The notes under the pieces are model-generated. The model saw only the letters and a list, made by a program, of their open reading frames with translations. It searched no databases and was not told the DNA's origin. Below, in pieces: positions 34,623 to 43,812 of a stretch of DNA of 64,000 bases. A program made the translations under genes and the position numbers. The stretch covers positions 18,457-82,456 of the forward strand of contig JAGLWT010000162.1 in the NCBI GenBank assembly GCA_023133295.1. The letters run 5' to 3'. The DNA is from a bacterium (GTDB taxonomy: Bacteria; AUK180). The first letter of the stretch is position 1, and each line of letters begins with the position of its first letter.

Positions 34623-35129
34623 TTATTTTTTATTTACAATTTCTATTTTTACTTCTTTCGGTGTTTCATACAACAGATTTATATAGGGCAAATAATTAAA
34701 TGAGATTTTATCCCCTGAAATTTTTAAATTTACCTTAAAATCCCTTGGGATTGGGAATTTCTCTCTGGCAGTAGACTTAAAAGGAATATACATCCTTTCA
34801 TTTTCGATAATGAATATCTTATTACACATATTAATAAACTTATACTCTGGAGCCATGAGAAAATATGGAGGTCCCATATCTTCATTTTTAGTATCTATTC
34901 CAATGATATCATATTTTCTCTTTGTATATTTGTAAACCTTATCATCCTTATACCTATAAATAACATAAAATAATTGACAATCCACCTGAATTAGATATCC
35001 TCGTACTTTTATACCATTTACTCTAATATCACATTTTTTAGAAAAGTATACTTTACTTCCCCATGTGAAAGCCACTATGCCAAGAATCACTAAAAAAAGT
35101 ATGATAATAGTAATAATGTGTCGTTTCAT
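34623..35129 (-). CDS. Solitary membrane-anchored 168-aa protein resembling the RHS-linked small genes in layout
   Basis: One N-terminal hydrophobic segment (about residues 4-22, IITIIILFLVILGIVAF) and a Lys/Tyr/Ile-rich soluble domain with predicted beta strands. It is AT-rich, unlike its housekeeping neighbours on one side. I know no family for it. Its layout (one TM plus soluble domain) matches the genes at 3788-4663 and 1-384, and its stop codon lies about 40 bp from the right end of MITE-like copy B, just as the gene at 1728-2171 lies next to copy A. No RHS sequence adjoins it. It may be an orphan immunity gene left behind after loss of its tip, or an unrelated envelope protein. Confidence 0.55.
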   Translation of the reverse strand: MKRHIITIIILFLVILGIVAFTWGSKVYFSKKCDIRVNGIKVRGYLIQVDCQLFYVIYRYKDDKVYKYTKRKYDIIGIDTKNEDMGPPYFLMAPEYKFINMCNKIFIIENERMYIPFKSTAREKFPIPRDFKVNLKISGDKISFNYLPYINLLYETPKEVKIEIVNKK

Positions 35130-35241
35130 ATATATCCTCTAAAAGAATAAGGTATCACATCTTTACTTTCTACTTTTTTCTCCATTTATAAACAGCCCTC
35201 ACTTGTTAAGTCATACCATAACCGCTACGAGAGTCAAAAAA

Positions 35242-35276
35242 ACGTGTGGCGTATGACGTGTACCGTGTCGCGTGAA
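35242..35276. repeat. Intergenic 7-nt tandem array (CGTGT type)
   Basis: Five units ACGTGTG, GCGTATG, ACGTGTA, CCGTGTC, GCGTGAA in the 315-bp gap 35130-35444, which has no gene. Confidence 0.7.
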
Positions 35277-35310
35277 AAAATCAAATATCAATTTCTCTAT
35301 TCCACTCTCC

Positions 35311-35353
35311 ACTTGTGCCTTGTGCACTTGTCACTTGTGCTCTGCGAAGCATG
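35311..35353. repeat. Dispersed 42-bp repeat built of 7-nt units, copy 1
   Basis: ACTTGTG, CCTTGTG, C, ACTTGTC, ACTTGTG followed by CTCTGCGAAGCAT. A second copy at 46474-46515 differs at only two of 42 positions. Each copy lies in a gap between genes. Confidence 0.8.
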
Positions 35354-35358
35354 TTCCA

Positions 35359-35400
35359 CTGGGTCCACTTGTACCTGGGTCCACTTGTACCTGGGTCCAC
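35359..35400. repeat. 16-bp tandem repeat, 2.6 copies
   Basis: CTGGGTCCACTTGTAC is repeated exactly at 35359 and 35375 and begins again at 35391, followed by a second TGCGAAGC word and AACCTTTGAAC. Confidence 0.85.
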
Positions 35401-35444
35401 TGCGAAGCTTAACCTTTGAACAAGGCCTTCCCCGGGCCGACGGG

Positions 35445-36011
35445 CTATTCCTTATCCGGCGCCTCAAAGCAATTACGGCAGCGGGCCTCATAGAGCTCAT
35501 TCGCTCCGACGAGTATCTGGGCATCGTTTTTTACTATTCTTTGGGTCTTTGTTGCGGGATTTCCGCATCTCATGCAGATGGCCTGTGTTTTCAATACATC
35601 GTCGGCGATCGCGGTCAGCTCAGGCATAGGTCCGAACGGCTTCCCTCTATAATCCTGATCGAGGCCGGCGATAATTACACAAATGCCTCTGCTTGCCAAT
35701 TCTCCGACCACATCCACGATCCCCTTGTCAAAAAATTGCGCCTCGTCAATTCCTACCACTTCTGTGGTATCTTTAATATATCTTGCTATCTCATTAGAAT
35801 TTCTTATATTTATGGCTTCTATCTTCTGGGCGGAATGCGAAACGACATACGCCTCGTCATAACGGTCATCTATCTCCGGCTTAAAGACGACAAGTTCCTT
35901 TTTTGCTATCAATACCCTGCGCAGTCTTCTTATGAGCTCTTCCGACTTGCCTGAGAACATGCAGCCGGTGATAACATCTATCCAGCCCATTCCTTTTGGA
36001 ATATATTTCAT
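35445..36011 (-). CDS. tdk: Thymidine kinase, type II
   Basis: 188 residues, normal for the type II (TK1-like) family. It phosphorylates thymidine with ATP to dTMP in the salvage pathway in the cytoplasm. The P-loop is at about residues 15-24 ([12 protein letters not shown]), the catalytic glutamate motif is GIDEAQFF, and the lasso/active region has [12 protein letters not shown]. The structural zinc ligands are two CxxC pairs (CMRCG and CRNC near the C-terminus). The start overlaps the stop of the response regulator by 4 nt, making it the last gene of its operon. Confidence 0.96.
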   Translation of the reverse strand: MKYIPKGMGWIDVITGCMFSGKSEELIRRLRRVLIAKKELVVFKPEIDDRYDEAYVVSHSAQKIEAINIRNSNEIARYIKDTTEVVGIDEAQFFDKGIVDVVGELASRGICVIIAGLDQDYRGKPFGPMPELTAIADDVLKTQAICMRCGNPATKTQRIVKNDAQILVGANELYEARCRNCFEAPDKE

Positions 36012-37372
36012 AATTCCTCCTCATTTATTTCGTATAATTTGATCTTCTTTAATAATGTCGGGCGGGAAATCCCGAGAACTTTAGCCACTTTCGTATGATT
36101 TTTTTTATATTCGATCAAATTGGCTATGATCGCCATTTTCTCTATTTCCTTCAGTTCCACCGAATGCGGCAGTGTGGAACGGGTGATATCCGGTGCGGCA
36201 TTGCCGGTTTTGATGTTCTCCGGAAGATGCGAACATGTGATCGATTCGGAGGAGTTGAAAATAACGATATTCTCAATGATATTTTTTAATTCCCTCACAT
36301 TGCCCAACCAATTGTAATTTTCTAATTTTTCGATCGCTTCGGATGAGAAATTCATCAATGCCTTACCGTATTTCCTGCAATACTCGATCATAAAGTGATT
36401 TGCTAAGGGAAAGATATCCTCTCTTCTCTCTCTCAAAGGGGGTATATGAAGGTTCACGACCTTGATGCGGTAATAAAAATCTTCCCGGAATTTCTTCTGT
36501 TCAATGGCCGTCTTCAGGTCCGTATTCGTCGCGAATACCAGTCTAGTATCGACCTTGATCACATGTGTCCCGCCAATGGGCATGATCTCCTTTGTCTCGA
36601 GAAAACGCAGAAGTTTGACCTGCGTGAACAATGACAGCTCACCTATCTCATCAAGAAATAATGTGCCGCCTTCAGCCATTTCGAATTTGCCCTTTTTATC
36701 GGCGGAGGCATCCGTAAACGCCCCTTTCTTGAATCCGAAGAGCTCACTCTCCAATAATGTATCGGGAAGCGCCGAACAGTTGATCGGCATGAGCGGGCCG
36801 TCCCTTCTTAATGAATTGTAATGGATGGCGCGTGCGATCAGCTCTTTTCCAACTCCTGATTCTCCCGTAATAAGAACACTTGCGTCGGTAGGGGCGATCT
36901 GCTTTATCTTCTGGAAAATACTTTCCATCACGGATGAGACCGCAATGATATTGTTAAAATTGTACTTGTCGATCAATTTTTCGCGAAGTGAGCTTACTTC
37001 CTTCTCCAGGCCAAGTTTTTCATAGGCCTTTTCGATGAAGAGCTCCAATTCCTCAAGCTTAAAGGGTTTCATCAGGTATTGGAACGCTCCCGCGCGAACG
37101 GCTTCGATCGCTATATCAATAGATGACATACCGGTAACAACGATAATCTCGATATTCTTTTTGCTTGATTTCACGATCTTAATAAGTTCGATCCCCGAGC
37201 TCTCCTCCAGCTTCAGATCGGTAATAACTATGTCAAAACGATCCTTTTTCAAGAGGTCCAATGCGCCTTTGACACTGGTGGAACCCTTGACGAAATCCCC
37301 TTTCATCTTGAAGTAATCCATTATAGTTTCCCTCAGAGAGGAATTATCTTCGACGATTAAGAGTCGCCTCAC
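36008..37372 (-). CDS. Sigma-54 dependent response regulator (NtrC family)
   Basis: 454 residues with three domains: a receiver (1-120) with acidic pocket ED at 8-9, phospho-acceptor D52 in VITDLKL and conserved K in LMKPF; an AAA+ domain (about 140-370) with Walker A GESGVGKE and Walker [13 protein letters not shown]; and a C-terminal Fis-type helix-turn-helix ([19 protein letters not shown]). The sigma-54 contact loop reads GAFTDA where the textbook motif is GAFTGA; GAFTDA occurs in other members, so activity is not excluded. It overlaps the kinase upstream by 4 nt and is almost certainly its partner. Targets cannot be read from the sequence, and I found no clear -24/-12 promoter in the window. 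Confidence 0.93.
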   Translation of the reverse strand: MRRLLIVEDNSSLRETIMDYFKMKGDFVKGSTSVKGALDLLKKDRFDIVITDLKLEESSGIELIKIVKSSKKNIEIIVVTGMSSIDIAIEAVRAGAFQYLMKPFKLEELELFIEKAYEKLGLEKEVSSLREKLIDKYNFNNIIAVSSVMESIFQKIKQIAPTDASVLITGESGVGKELIARAIHYNSLRRDGPLMPINCSALPDTLLESELFGFKKGAFTDASADKKGKFEMAEGGTLFLDEIGELSLFTQVKLLRFLETKEIMPIGGTHVIKVDTRLVFATNTDLKTAIEQKKFREDFYYRIKVVNLHIPPLRERREDIFPLANHFMIEYCRKYGKALMNFSSEAIEKLENYNWLGNVRELKNIIENIVIFNSSESITCSHLPENIKTGNAAPDITRSTLPHSVELKEIEKMAIIANLIEYKKNHTKVAKVLGISRPTLLKKIKLYEINEEEL

Positions 37373-38028
37373 TTCAAGCTCCCCGGAAATGTCAGAATGA
37401 AATATGTCCTGGTATCACTTGAATTCACCTTGACACTGCCTTGAATATTTTTCGCGAAACGACTGACGATGGCAAGGCCCAGGCCGGTTCCTGTTTTTTT
37501 CGTGGTGAACATCGGCTCAAATATCTTTTTTATTAATTCCTCGGGGATAACCGGCCCGTTGTTCTCAACGATGACCGATACCGCGCCGCCCGCGACCGAA
37601 GTGGACAATTTGATCGTACCTGACCTCTTTGATGCCTCGATGGAATTTTTAAGCAGGTTTACAATAATGGTCCTGACCTTGAATTCATCCTGAATGACAT
37701 TTCTTATCGTAAGGTCATATTCCGTCTGTATATTGGTGTTTCCAGAAGTCATAAACGGCTTATATTCATCAATGATATCATTGATCAAGGCATGCAGGTC
37801 AAAGGTCAGAGGAAAATTCTCTTCTCTGAAGTAAAGTCCCGCATCCCTCACTTGATCGTATAGCGCCTCTGCCTGTTCACCGAGCCGGGATACCAGTTTA
37901 AGTACCGATTCTTTGGGGAATTCATCCCTCGTCATCAACTTTTTCATTATGCCGGCGCTGAGGACGATCGACTGTGAGGAATTCTTTATTTCGTGGATAA
38001 GATAGTCAAATATCTCTTTTTCTTTCAT
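37369..38028 (-). CDS. Soluble histidine kinase without sensor domain
   Basis: 219 residues consisting only of a dimerisation/phospho-acceptor region and an ATPase domain. The H-box is at about residues 10-20 (YLIHEIKNSSQSIVLS), the N-box is IVENNGP, and the G boxes are FEPMFTTKKTGTGLGLAIVSRFA. There is no transmembrane segment or PAS/GAF domain, so it must receive its signal from another protein or from the cytoplasm. The start ATG is 20 nt after the stop of the O-antigen ligase-like gene, and the end overlaps the sigma-54 regulator by 4 nt. Being last in an operon of TonB, FecR/TPR and polymer ligase genes hints at a link with envelope state, by inference. Confidence 0.9.
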   Translation of the reverse strand: MKEKEIFDYLIHEIKNSSQSIVLSAGIMKKLMTRDEFPKESVLKLVSRLGEQAEALYDQVRDAGLYFREENFPLTFDLHALINDIIDEYKPFMTSGNTNIQTEYDLTIRNVIQDEFKVRTIIVNLLKNSIEASKRSGTIKLSTSVAGGAVSVIVENNGPVIPEELIKKIFEPMFTTKKTGTGLGLAIVSRFAKNIQGSVKVNSSDTRTYFILTFPGSLK

Positions 38029-38048
38029 ATGAGAAGTATTATACCGTT

Positions 38049-39191
38049 TTAAGCTTCTTTTTCAACCGCATCAGCTCCATATCCCGCAGACAGTCCCAGC
38101 ATCACTCCCAGAAACATAGATACCTCCGCATCAAAAATATTATACTCAAATATGCCGATAAGCAGGGCGGCAACGCAAAAGCTAAGCAATCCCGCGGACA
38201 GATCGTCACCATTGCGCAAATACCCCTTTATCGGGAAATACAGCATGAACAGCAGATAAATGAGAAAGAAAATGCCCCCCAGAATTCCCATTGTCGTGAG
38301 TAGATGAACTGGAACGCTGTGCAGGTGGACCATATCCCTTCTTGCCTGCACTGACAGTCCGGCTGGCTGAGAATTTCTCAAGGTCTTCACCATATTCGGC
38401 CCGATGCCGGTTATCGGATTATCCTTGAAATGCGTCATCCCCCATTTCCACATTTCCACTCTTCGGCTCCCAGTTTTGCCGCCGCCTGAGAAAATGGACA
38501 ATCCCCTGTCGCGTATCCCCGAAGGCAGTAGAAGGAACACGATGATACCGATAACCGCGAGGGGGATCAGAAACTTCCGGGAGCGCAATAAAAGAAAGAG
38601 AAATATGCCGGCTCCGGCACCGATCCAGCCGCTTCGTGTAAATGAAAGCGCAAGGGCAAGCAAACATATAAGCGCGGGAATGATGAACCACCGATGTTTC
38701 AGGCAAAGCTCCAGGCTGAGAATTACGCCGGCGGCGCCGAGTGTTCCGAATGTCATATACCCGCCGGGAACGGTCAATCTGTGCTTTAGGTCAAATTGGA
38801 ATCCGCTTTTGATTAAATGCATCACGAGGGTATAGAATATGATTATCAATAAACCATAGATGAAATACTCTGCCAGCCTCTTTGTGTATCCTCTTGCAGA
38901 TAGGATAAATGCGGGTATAAAGGTCATAAATATGAACATCTCTTCAGATTTTCTAAAAGAAAGGCCTGGATCAAGTGATGCTATCGTCGTGATCCCTCTT
39001 ATAATTATCCCGGAGATCATAAATATCCAGAATACCCGGGGAAGGTGAAATATTTCCTTTCTATAATAACAAAGCGCCAGCACTACCGCGGCAAAGGCGT
39101 ATATCTGAGCGGAGAGAACAACCGATGCCGACAGTAGATACAGGGAAAGCAGTATAAATATCTGCTTATCGCGTTTAATCTTCCTGAGCAT
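38049..39191 (-). CDS. O-antigen ligase-like (Wzy/WaaL family) membrane protein
   Basis: 380 residues with about ten to twelve hydrophobic segments and a large periplasmic loop at about residues 225-290. Conserved features of the Wzy_C/ligase family are FTRSGWIG after a TM segment and, in the loop, the R-x6-W pattern followed by HLHSVPVHLLTTMGILGG, where the histidine is typical. The family polymerises or ligates lipid-linked glycans on the periplasmic side of the inner membrane. No glycosyltransferase cluster is nearby, so the glycan is unknown. It overlaps the preceding FecR/TPR gene by 17 nt. Confidence 0.82.
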   Translation of the reverse strand: MLRKIKRDKQIFILLSLYLLSASVVLSAQIYAFAAVVLALCYYRKEIFHLPRVFWIFMISGIIIRGITTIASLDPGLSFRKSEEMFIFMTFIPAFILSARGYTKRLAEYFIYGLLIIIFYTLVMHLIKSGFQFDLKHRLTVPGGYMTFGTLGAAGVILSLELCLKHRWFIIPALICLLALALSFTRSGWIGAGAGIFLFLLLRSRKFLIPLAVIGIIVFLLLPSGIRDRGLSIFSGGGKTGSRRVEMWKWGMTHFKDNPITGIGPNMVKTLRNSQPAGLSVQARRDMVHLHSVPVHLLTTMGILGGIFFLIYLLFMLYFPIKGYLRNGDDLSAGLLSFCVAALLIGIFEYNIFDAEVSMFLGVMLGLSAGYGADAVEKEA

Positions 39192-40170
39192 CTTCCAATA
39201 GCGTCCTCAGGTACTCCAGATCAGGGTCGGTAGCCATCGATTCAAAATACTTATCCGTGAAAACCTTCTCCGCGGCTCTATACCACAATAAGAGATCGGC
39301 TTCTTCCTCTTGTACCGAATATATGCACATAATATTATAATGCGCCGAAGGATCCGACGGATCATATTTAAGGACCTTCTTATACGCCGCCAGAGCCTTA
39401 TCATATTCCCCTAATTGATGATGCATGACGCCGATATTATTCAAGAAGCTCGTTTCCTGAGGAGATTTCTTCAGGCCGCTGAGAAGTATCTTGATCGCCT
39501 CTTTGAATTCCTTAGCCTGTGCTTTTGCGAGGGCCTTCTGATTGATCTTATTCTTCTCTTCGGTTGTCAGAAGATCCTTCTTCTTTTCTTTCTTGACCTC
39601 TGTGGGAACCGGAAGGCTTTCCACGACAAGCTCCATCTCTTCAACCGGCTGTGCGACACCTTCATGGGCTTCCGGAGCAACGGTCAAGCCCGAAGTTCCA
39701 TCAAGATCAACAGTGGCGCCTTTCTTATGGTCCTTTCCATGTATCTTGGTCTCTCCATCGGTTATTTCGAGGATCTTGTGCCCGTTATTCGCAAAAAATA
39801 TGAATCCGCATATGGAAGAAAGGTCATGAAATTCCTCTCCCGCTTCAAAACCGAGATTAAAATTCACGAGATATATCCTTCCCTTTTTTAAAAGGATGCC
39901 TTCATTCTTTATACATAACTCGGAAGTTGAAAAAACCTCGAAGTATGCTTCCTCGGTCCCGATTATGGCGCTTCCGCTATCGCCGGTATCTATGATGTCA
40001 CCGGGATATACGAAAAGTCCGTAGGATTGTTCTCCGAGGACGATAGCAGACTGAGTATCTTCAGATGTCCTCAGGAAGATCTCTTCTCCGATCTCCATGA
40101 TACGCAGAGAATTTGAAGATACCGCAGTTAAAACCAGAAACAGTGTAATGATCAAGATCCCTCTTTTCAT
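39175..40170 (-). CDS. Secreted FecR-like and TPR protein
   Basis: 331 residues. A signal peptide (MKRGILIITLFLVLTAVSS) precedes a FecR-like beta region (about 25-165) with VYPGDIIDTGDSGSAII, the usual FecR-type phrase. A Lys/Glu/Pro-rich linker follows (about 175-210), then two to three TPR units at about 215-300 (LNNIGVMHHQLGEYDKALAAYKKVLKYDPSDPSAHYN contains the clearest pair). It lies 4 nt after tonB, so it probably works with the TonB system or another envelope complex in the periplasm. A classical FecR partner sigma factor is not present. Confidence 0.8.
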   Translation of the reverse strand: MKRGILIITLFLVLTAVSSNSLRIMEIGEEIFLRTSEDTQSAIVLGEQSYGLFVYPGDIIDTGDSGSAIIGTEEAYFEVFSTSELCIKNEGILLKKGRIYLVNFNLGFEAGEEFHDLSSICGFIFFANNGHKILEITDGETKIHGKDHKKGATVDLDGTSGLTVAPEAHEGVAQPVEEMELVVESLPVPTEVKKEKKKDLLTTEEKNKINQKALAKAQAKEFKEAIKILLSGLKKSPQETSFLNNIGVMHHQLGEYDKALAAYKKVLKYDPSDPSAHYNIMCIYSVQEEEADLLLWYRAAEKVFTDKYFESMATDPDLEYLRTLLEDAQED

Positions 40171-40174
40171 TTCT

Positions 40175-40900
40175 TTACCTCACTTTGAAATAGAATATTA
40201 TCTTAGCTTCAATATTTGTGCCATCGGGTGCTTCCTCCCATTGGAATTCCCCGAGCATATTAATGGCGATGTCCAGATTCGCGCCTGAGATAATTGTTTC
40301 AGGAACGATATTTTCTACATTGCCATTGGGTTTTACAATAAATTTCAATATGATCTTTTCATTCTTTGAGAAGACCAGTCCAGACGGAGGGGTACCGGTT
40401 CTGATGAGTTTCCGGCCTTTCAGGTCCTCTGATATGATCTGATAATCCCGATCTTCCTGTACCTTTTTTTCTTCTTTGTATTCCTTCTCTATCCGCGCGA
40501 ACTCATCCTCGACAGAAGGGGGAATGATATCCATGCCCTGAGGAAGCAGAAAGCTCACTTTTTTCTTATGGTATTGCTCCTTATAACTTGTTATAGGTAC
40601 GGAGAATTCTTCCAAAGGGGTCAATGGGTTGTCATCAGATGTCAGTCCGGTCCCGATAATGTCTGAGTCGAATATAGGGTCATCGTACTGCATCAGATTC
40701 TCCCTGTTCAGAAAACTATTGTCAGGCGAGCCCTTCGTTGAAGTATCAGGAAACGCGATATCACTCATGGTCAGGAGTTCAATTTCAACAGGCACGGGTT
40801 TGTCGAAATGTGAATTTTTCAGCACGCTGTAAAGACAGAGAAATAGAATGATATGAAAAATAGTCGAAATGATAAGGAATCTGCCGAATCTATCTTGCAT
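40175..40900 (-). CDS. tonB: TonB-like energy transducer
   Basis: 241 residues: a short cytoplasmic start, one TM anchor (about 8-25, FLIISTIFHIILFLCLYSVL), an extended periplasmic region of about 135 residues that is less Pro-rich than usual, and a TonB C-terminal domain (about 160-241) with GxVxxIVPET and ending in FYFKVR. TonB carries energy from ExbB/ExbD to outer membrane receptors. It overlaps exbD by 11 nt, which confirms the set. No TonB-dependent receptor is encoded in the window. Confidence 0.85.
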   Translation of the reverse strand: MQDRFGRFLIISTIFHIILFLCLYSVLKNSHFDKPVPVEIELLTMSDIAFPDTSTKGSPDNSFLNRENLMQYDDPIFDSDIIGTGLTSDDNPLTPLEEFSVPITSYKEQYHKKKVSFLLPQGMDIIPPSVEDEFARIEKEYKEEKKVQEDRDYQIISEDLKGRKLIRTGTPPSGLVFSKNEKIILKFIVKPNGNVENIVPETIISGANLDIAINMLGEFQWEEAPDGTNIEAKIIFYFKVR

Positions 40901-41306
40901 ATTCTGTTTTTGTCGCTATCAGCACCCTCTTTAGGCCGGTTCTTTTTACCGTATCAATTACTTTGACGATATTCTCATACTTTGAATCCTTGTCTCCCCT
41001 TATAAGTACAACTCTTTCCGGGTCCCTTTCAAATTCTCTCCGCAATGAGGAGAAAAGCTCATCGGTTGATTCAACTCTCTTTTCAAAGAGAAATATGCCG
41101 CCGCTGCGGTCAATGGAGATGGAGATGTAATTCCTGTTTACATTCACCGGCTGTGAAGAACCCGGAAGGTTGATGGTGATCGAGGGCTGATAAACGAAAG
41201 TAGTGGTAACCATGAAAAATATTATCAGAAGGAATACAACATCTACAAGAGGCGTCAGGTCAAATCTGACAAAATCATCCTCTTGATCGGCAGGTGTAAA
41301 TCTCAT
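40890..41306 (-). CDS. exbD: ExbD/TolR-family proton channel subunit
   Basis: 138 residues with one TM helix at about 18-38 (PLVDVVFLLIIFFMVTTTF) containing the essential aspartate in LVDVVFLL, then a periplasmic domain ending in KRVLIATK. This is the normal size for the family. With ExbB it uses proton motive force to drive TonB. Its ATG shares one base with the stop of exbB (TAATG). Confidence 0.92.
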   Translation of the reverse strand: MRFTPADQEDDFVRFDLTPLVDVVFLLIIFFMVTTTFVYQPSITINLPGSSQPVNVNRNYISISIDRSGGIFLFEKRVESTDELFSSLRREFERDPERVVLIRGDKDSKYENIVKVIDTVKRTGLKRVLIATKTEYAR

Positions 41307-41944
41307 TAAATATCCTCCGCCCTCATTCCTTTCAGGTATTTCATTATCTGGCCCATCTTCTCTTCCATATCTATCGTAAGCAGCCGGTTCTTGCCTGCAA
41401 GGATACTATAGAAGATAATAACGGGAATGGCGACCGTAAGTCCGGCTGCTGTCGTGAAGAGAGCTTCGGAGATTCCGCCCGCTAAGGCCTCAGGATTGCC
41501 CATGGTGTTCGCAATTACCATAAAGGCGCGTATCATACCGGTTACCGTGCCCAAGAGCCCCAGAAGCGGTGCGACCGTTCCGATCGTGGAAAGCGCTGTC
41601 AGCCGTCTTTTCATATAATATGATTGTCTGAATCCTTCATCCTTGATGATCTCTTTCAGTTCATCCATATCCACATACGGCGCCTGCTCGATGCCCGCCT
41701 TGAGAATAGTGGTCAAAGGCAATTTCCCATATGACTTGATCAATGCAAGAACCTTATCGTAATCCTTTGCCGCGAGTGCCAGCTTGATCTCTTTGAACGC
41801 CTTGTCCATAAGTATCTTGACTCTTCGATAATAAAAGAATCGCTCGAGGATCACCGCAATTGCGATGATAGATAGAATTCCGATAAATATTACTATTATA
41901 CCGCCAAGTGAAAATAGTTCAAATGAGCCCGAGATATTGTTCAT
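41306..41944 (-). CDS. exbB: ExbB/TolQ/MotA-family proton channel subunit
   Basis: 212 residues with three hydrophobic helices (about 12-33, 110-135 and 155-180). The conserved second helix region reads LSTIGTVAPLLGLLGTVTGM and the third ALFTTAAGLTVAIPVIIFYS, both diagnostic for the family. It could equally be named tolQ, but the neighbouring tonB-type gene favours ExbB. It overlaps dxs by 4 nt. Confidence 0.92.
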   Translation of the reverse strand: MNNISGSFELFSLGGIIVIFIGILSIIAIAVILERFFYYRRVKILMDKAFKEIKLALAAKDYDKVLALIKSYGKLPLTTILKAGIEQAPYVDMDELKEIIKDEGFRQSYYMKRRLTALSTIGTVAPLLGLLGTVTGMIRAFMVIANTMGNPEALAGGISEALFTTAAGLTVAIPVIIFYSILAGKNRLLTIDMEEKMGQIMKYLKGMRAEDI

Positions 41945-43812
41945 AGAACCTCCCTAATATATTTTTCCAGTGTTTCATAATTTATCTGATAATTGTCAAA
42001 AAGTTCGTCTATAGTCCCTGCTGTGGGAAAGATATCCTGCCAGCCGAACATTCTGACGGGAACGCCGAGATCATTTCTTGAAAATAAGGACGCTGCCGCT
42101 TCGCCGAATCCGCCGGGAATGGCGTTGTCCTCCGCAGTTATCACCATCTTAGCGTTTTTCGCGATATCCAGCAGAGCCGATTCATCAAAGGGCTTGACCC
42201 ATAATATGTCAAATAGCGAAATATCGTTCCCTTCATTACGCATCTTCTCCACCCAGGGCATGAAAAGCGATGTCATCCTGCCGACGGATATCACAGCGGC
42301 CTTGGCGTTCTCATCCCCTAGGACAAATCTGCCCTTCCCCTCTTCCAAGGGAGTAAGGTCTTCGAATTTCATTAATTCACCCTCAAAAGAACCCCGGGGA
42401 TAACGCACGGCGATCGGCCCTGAATTCTCCTCATAGGCGGAGATAACAGCGCGCTGCATCGTAGTATTGTCCGAAGGGGCGATTATCTTCATACGGGGGA
42501 TCGAACGCAGATAGGAAAGATCGAAAACGCCGTGATGTGTTTCCCCGTCATCACCTACTATTCCTCCGCGGTCCAGAAAGAACCTCACCGGAAGGCTCTG
42601 AATCGCCACATCATGCGACATCATATCATAAGCCCTTTGGAGAAATGTCGAATATATAGCTACAAAGGGCTTTATCCCCTTTACTGATGCGCCTGCGGCG
42701 AAGGTAACGGCATGTTCTTCCTCTATGCCGACATCGTAGAAATTATTCGGAAATCTTTTACAATAATCCGCCAGTCCCGTGCCATAGCCCATGGCGGCGG
42801 TGATCGCGATTATGCTGTTATCCTTTTCTGTGAGCGAAGAGATCGTATCTCCAAAAACAGAAGAACAGCTCTTGCTTTTTTTCACGGATAGAGATTTACC
42901 GCTTTCAATATCAAAAGGCGATACGCCGTGATATGCTACGGGATTATCGAATGCCGGAAAGTACCCCAGGCCCTTTTTTGTGACCACATTCAGTATTTTC
43001 GCACCCTTCAATCCTTTTATTTTCCGAATCATATTCTCCGTAGTACAAATATCATGCCCGTCAACGGGGCCGAAATATCTGATGCCCAGACTCTCGAATA
43101 ATTTACCCGGCACCATCATCAGTTTCAGTATAGCTGCCGAACGCAAAAGGAATTTCACAACGGTACCGCCCTTTGATCTGTATTCCAAAAGCTTATCGAT
43201 CAATGAATGGACCGTCTTATTATAGGTAGGATTGGTGATCAATTTAGAAAGATGTGTCGAGATCGCTCCCGTATTCTTTGATATGGACATCTCATTGGTG
43301 TTCAGGATGATCAATATGTCCTCATTGTCATGCCCGATATTATTCAGGGCCTCCAGCGCGATACCCGAGGGCAATGCCCCGTCACCTATTATGGCGACCA
43401 CTGCGCCTTTTTCTCCCTTCATCCGCTTGGCGATCCTGATCCCATGCGCGGCGGAGAGCGAAGTTGAGGAATGCCCGGCTCCGAAGATATCATATGGGGA
43501 TTCTTCCCTCTTCAGATAACCGGAGATACCGCCGAATGTTCTTAATGTATGAAAATCCTTGTACCTGCCCGTTAAAAGCTTAAATGAATATGCCTGATGC
43601 CCGACATCCCATATCACCTCATCCTCCGGCATATCCAATCCTCTCATCAGGGCGACCGTCAATTCAACGGTTCCGAGATTTGAAGCAAGATGGCCACCGT
43701 TCTCTGAAGTGGTCTTTATTATCTTCCAGCGCAATTCCCCGCAGAGCCTTTTCAATTGGCCCGGATCCAATGCCTTCACATCTTCAGGGCCTTTAATATT
43801 ATCAAGTAACAT
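41941..43812 (-). CDS. dxs: 1-deoxy-D-xylulose-5-phosphate synthase
   Basis: 623 residues from the ATG at 43812 (MLLDNIKGPED), chosen over an upstream in-frame start at 43884 because GGAGG lies eight bases before it and family members begin at this point. The enzyme condenses pyruvate and glyceraldehyde 3-phosphate with thiamine diphosphate, the first step of the MEP isoprenoid pathway. Visible motifs are GHQAY, the ThDP motif GDGALPSGIALEALNN, GIEEEHAVTFAAG with the catalytic glutamate, and DRGGIVGDDGETHHG. It overlaps the polyprenyl synthase by 11 nt; xseB-ispA-dxs is a known gene order. Confidence 0.97.
   Translation of the reverse strand: MLLDNIKGPEDVKALDPGQLKRLCGELRWKIIKTTSENGGHLASNLGTVELTVALMRGLDMPEDEVIWDVGHQAYSFKLLTGRYKDFHTLRTFGGISGYLKREESPYDIFGAGHSSTSLSAAHGIRIAKRMKGEKGAVVAIIGDGALPSGIALEALNNIGHDNEDILIILNTNEMSISKNTGAISTHLSKLITNPTYNKTVHSLIDKLLEYRSKGGTVVKFLLRSAAILKLMMVPGKLFESLGIRYFGPVDGHDICTTENMIRKIKGLKGAKILNVVTKKGLGYFPAFDNPVAYHGVSPFDIESGKSLSVKKSKSCSSVFGDTISSLTEKDNSIIAITAAMGYGTGLADYCKRFPNNFYDVGIEEEHAVTFAAGASVKGIKPFVAIYSTFLQRAYDMMSHDVAIQSLPVRFFLDRGGIVGDDGETHHGVFDLSYLRSIPRMKIIAPSDNTTMQRAVISAYEENSGPIAVRYPRGSFEGELMKFEDLTPLEEGKGRFVLGDENAKAAVISVGRMTSLFMPWVEKMRNEGNDISLFDILWVKPFDESALLDIAKNAKMVITAEDNAIPGGFGEAAASLFSRNDLGVPVRMFGWQDIFPTAGTIDELFDNYQINYETLEKYIREVL

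Noticed and set aside
35244..35954. Plus-strand frame of 236 codons opposite tdk and its downstream repeats
   Set aside because: It is antisense to a certain tdk gene, has no recognisable domain, and its first part translates the repeat arrays.
36008..37372. GAFTDA instead of GAFTGA as proof of an inactive sigma-54 activator
   Set aside because: GAFTDA is seen in other members of the family, and all other motifs are intact.
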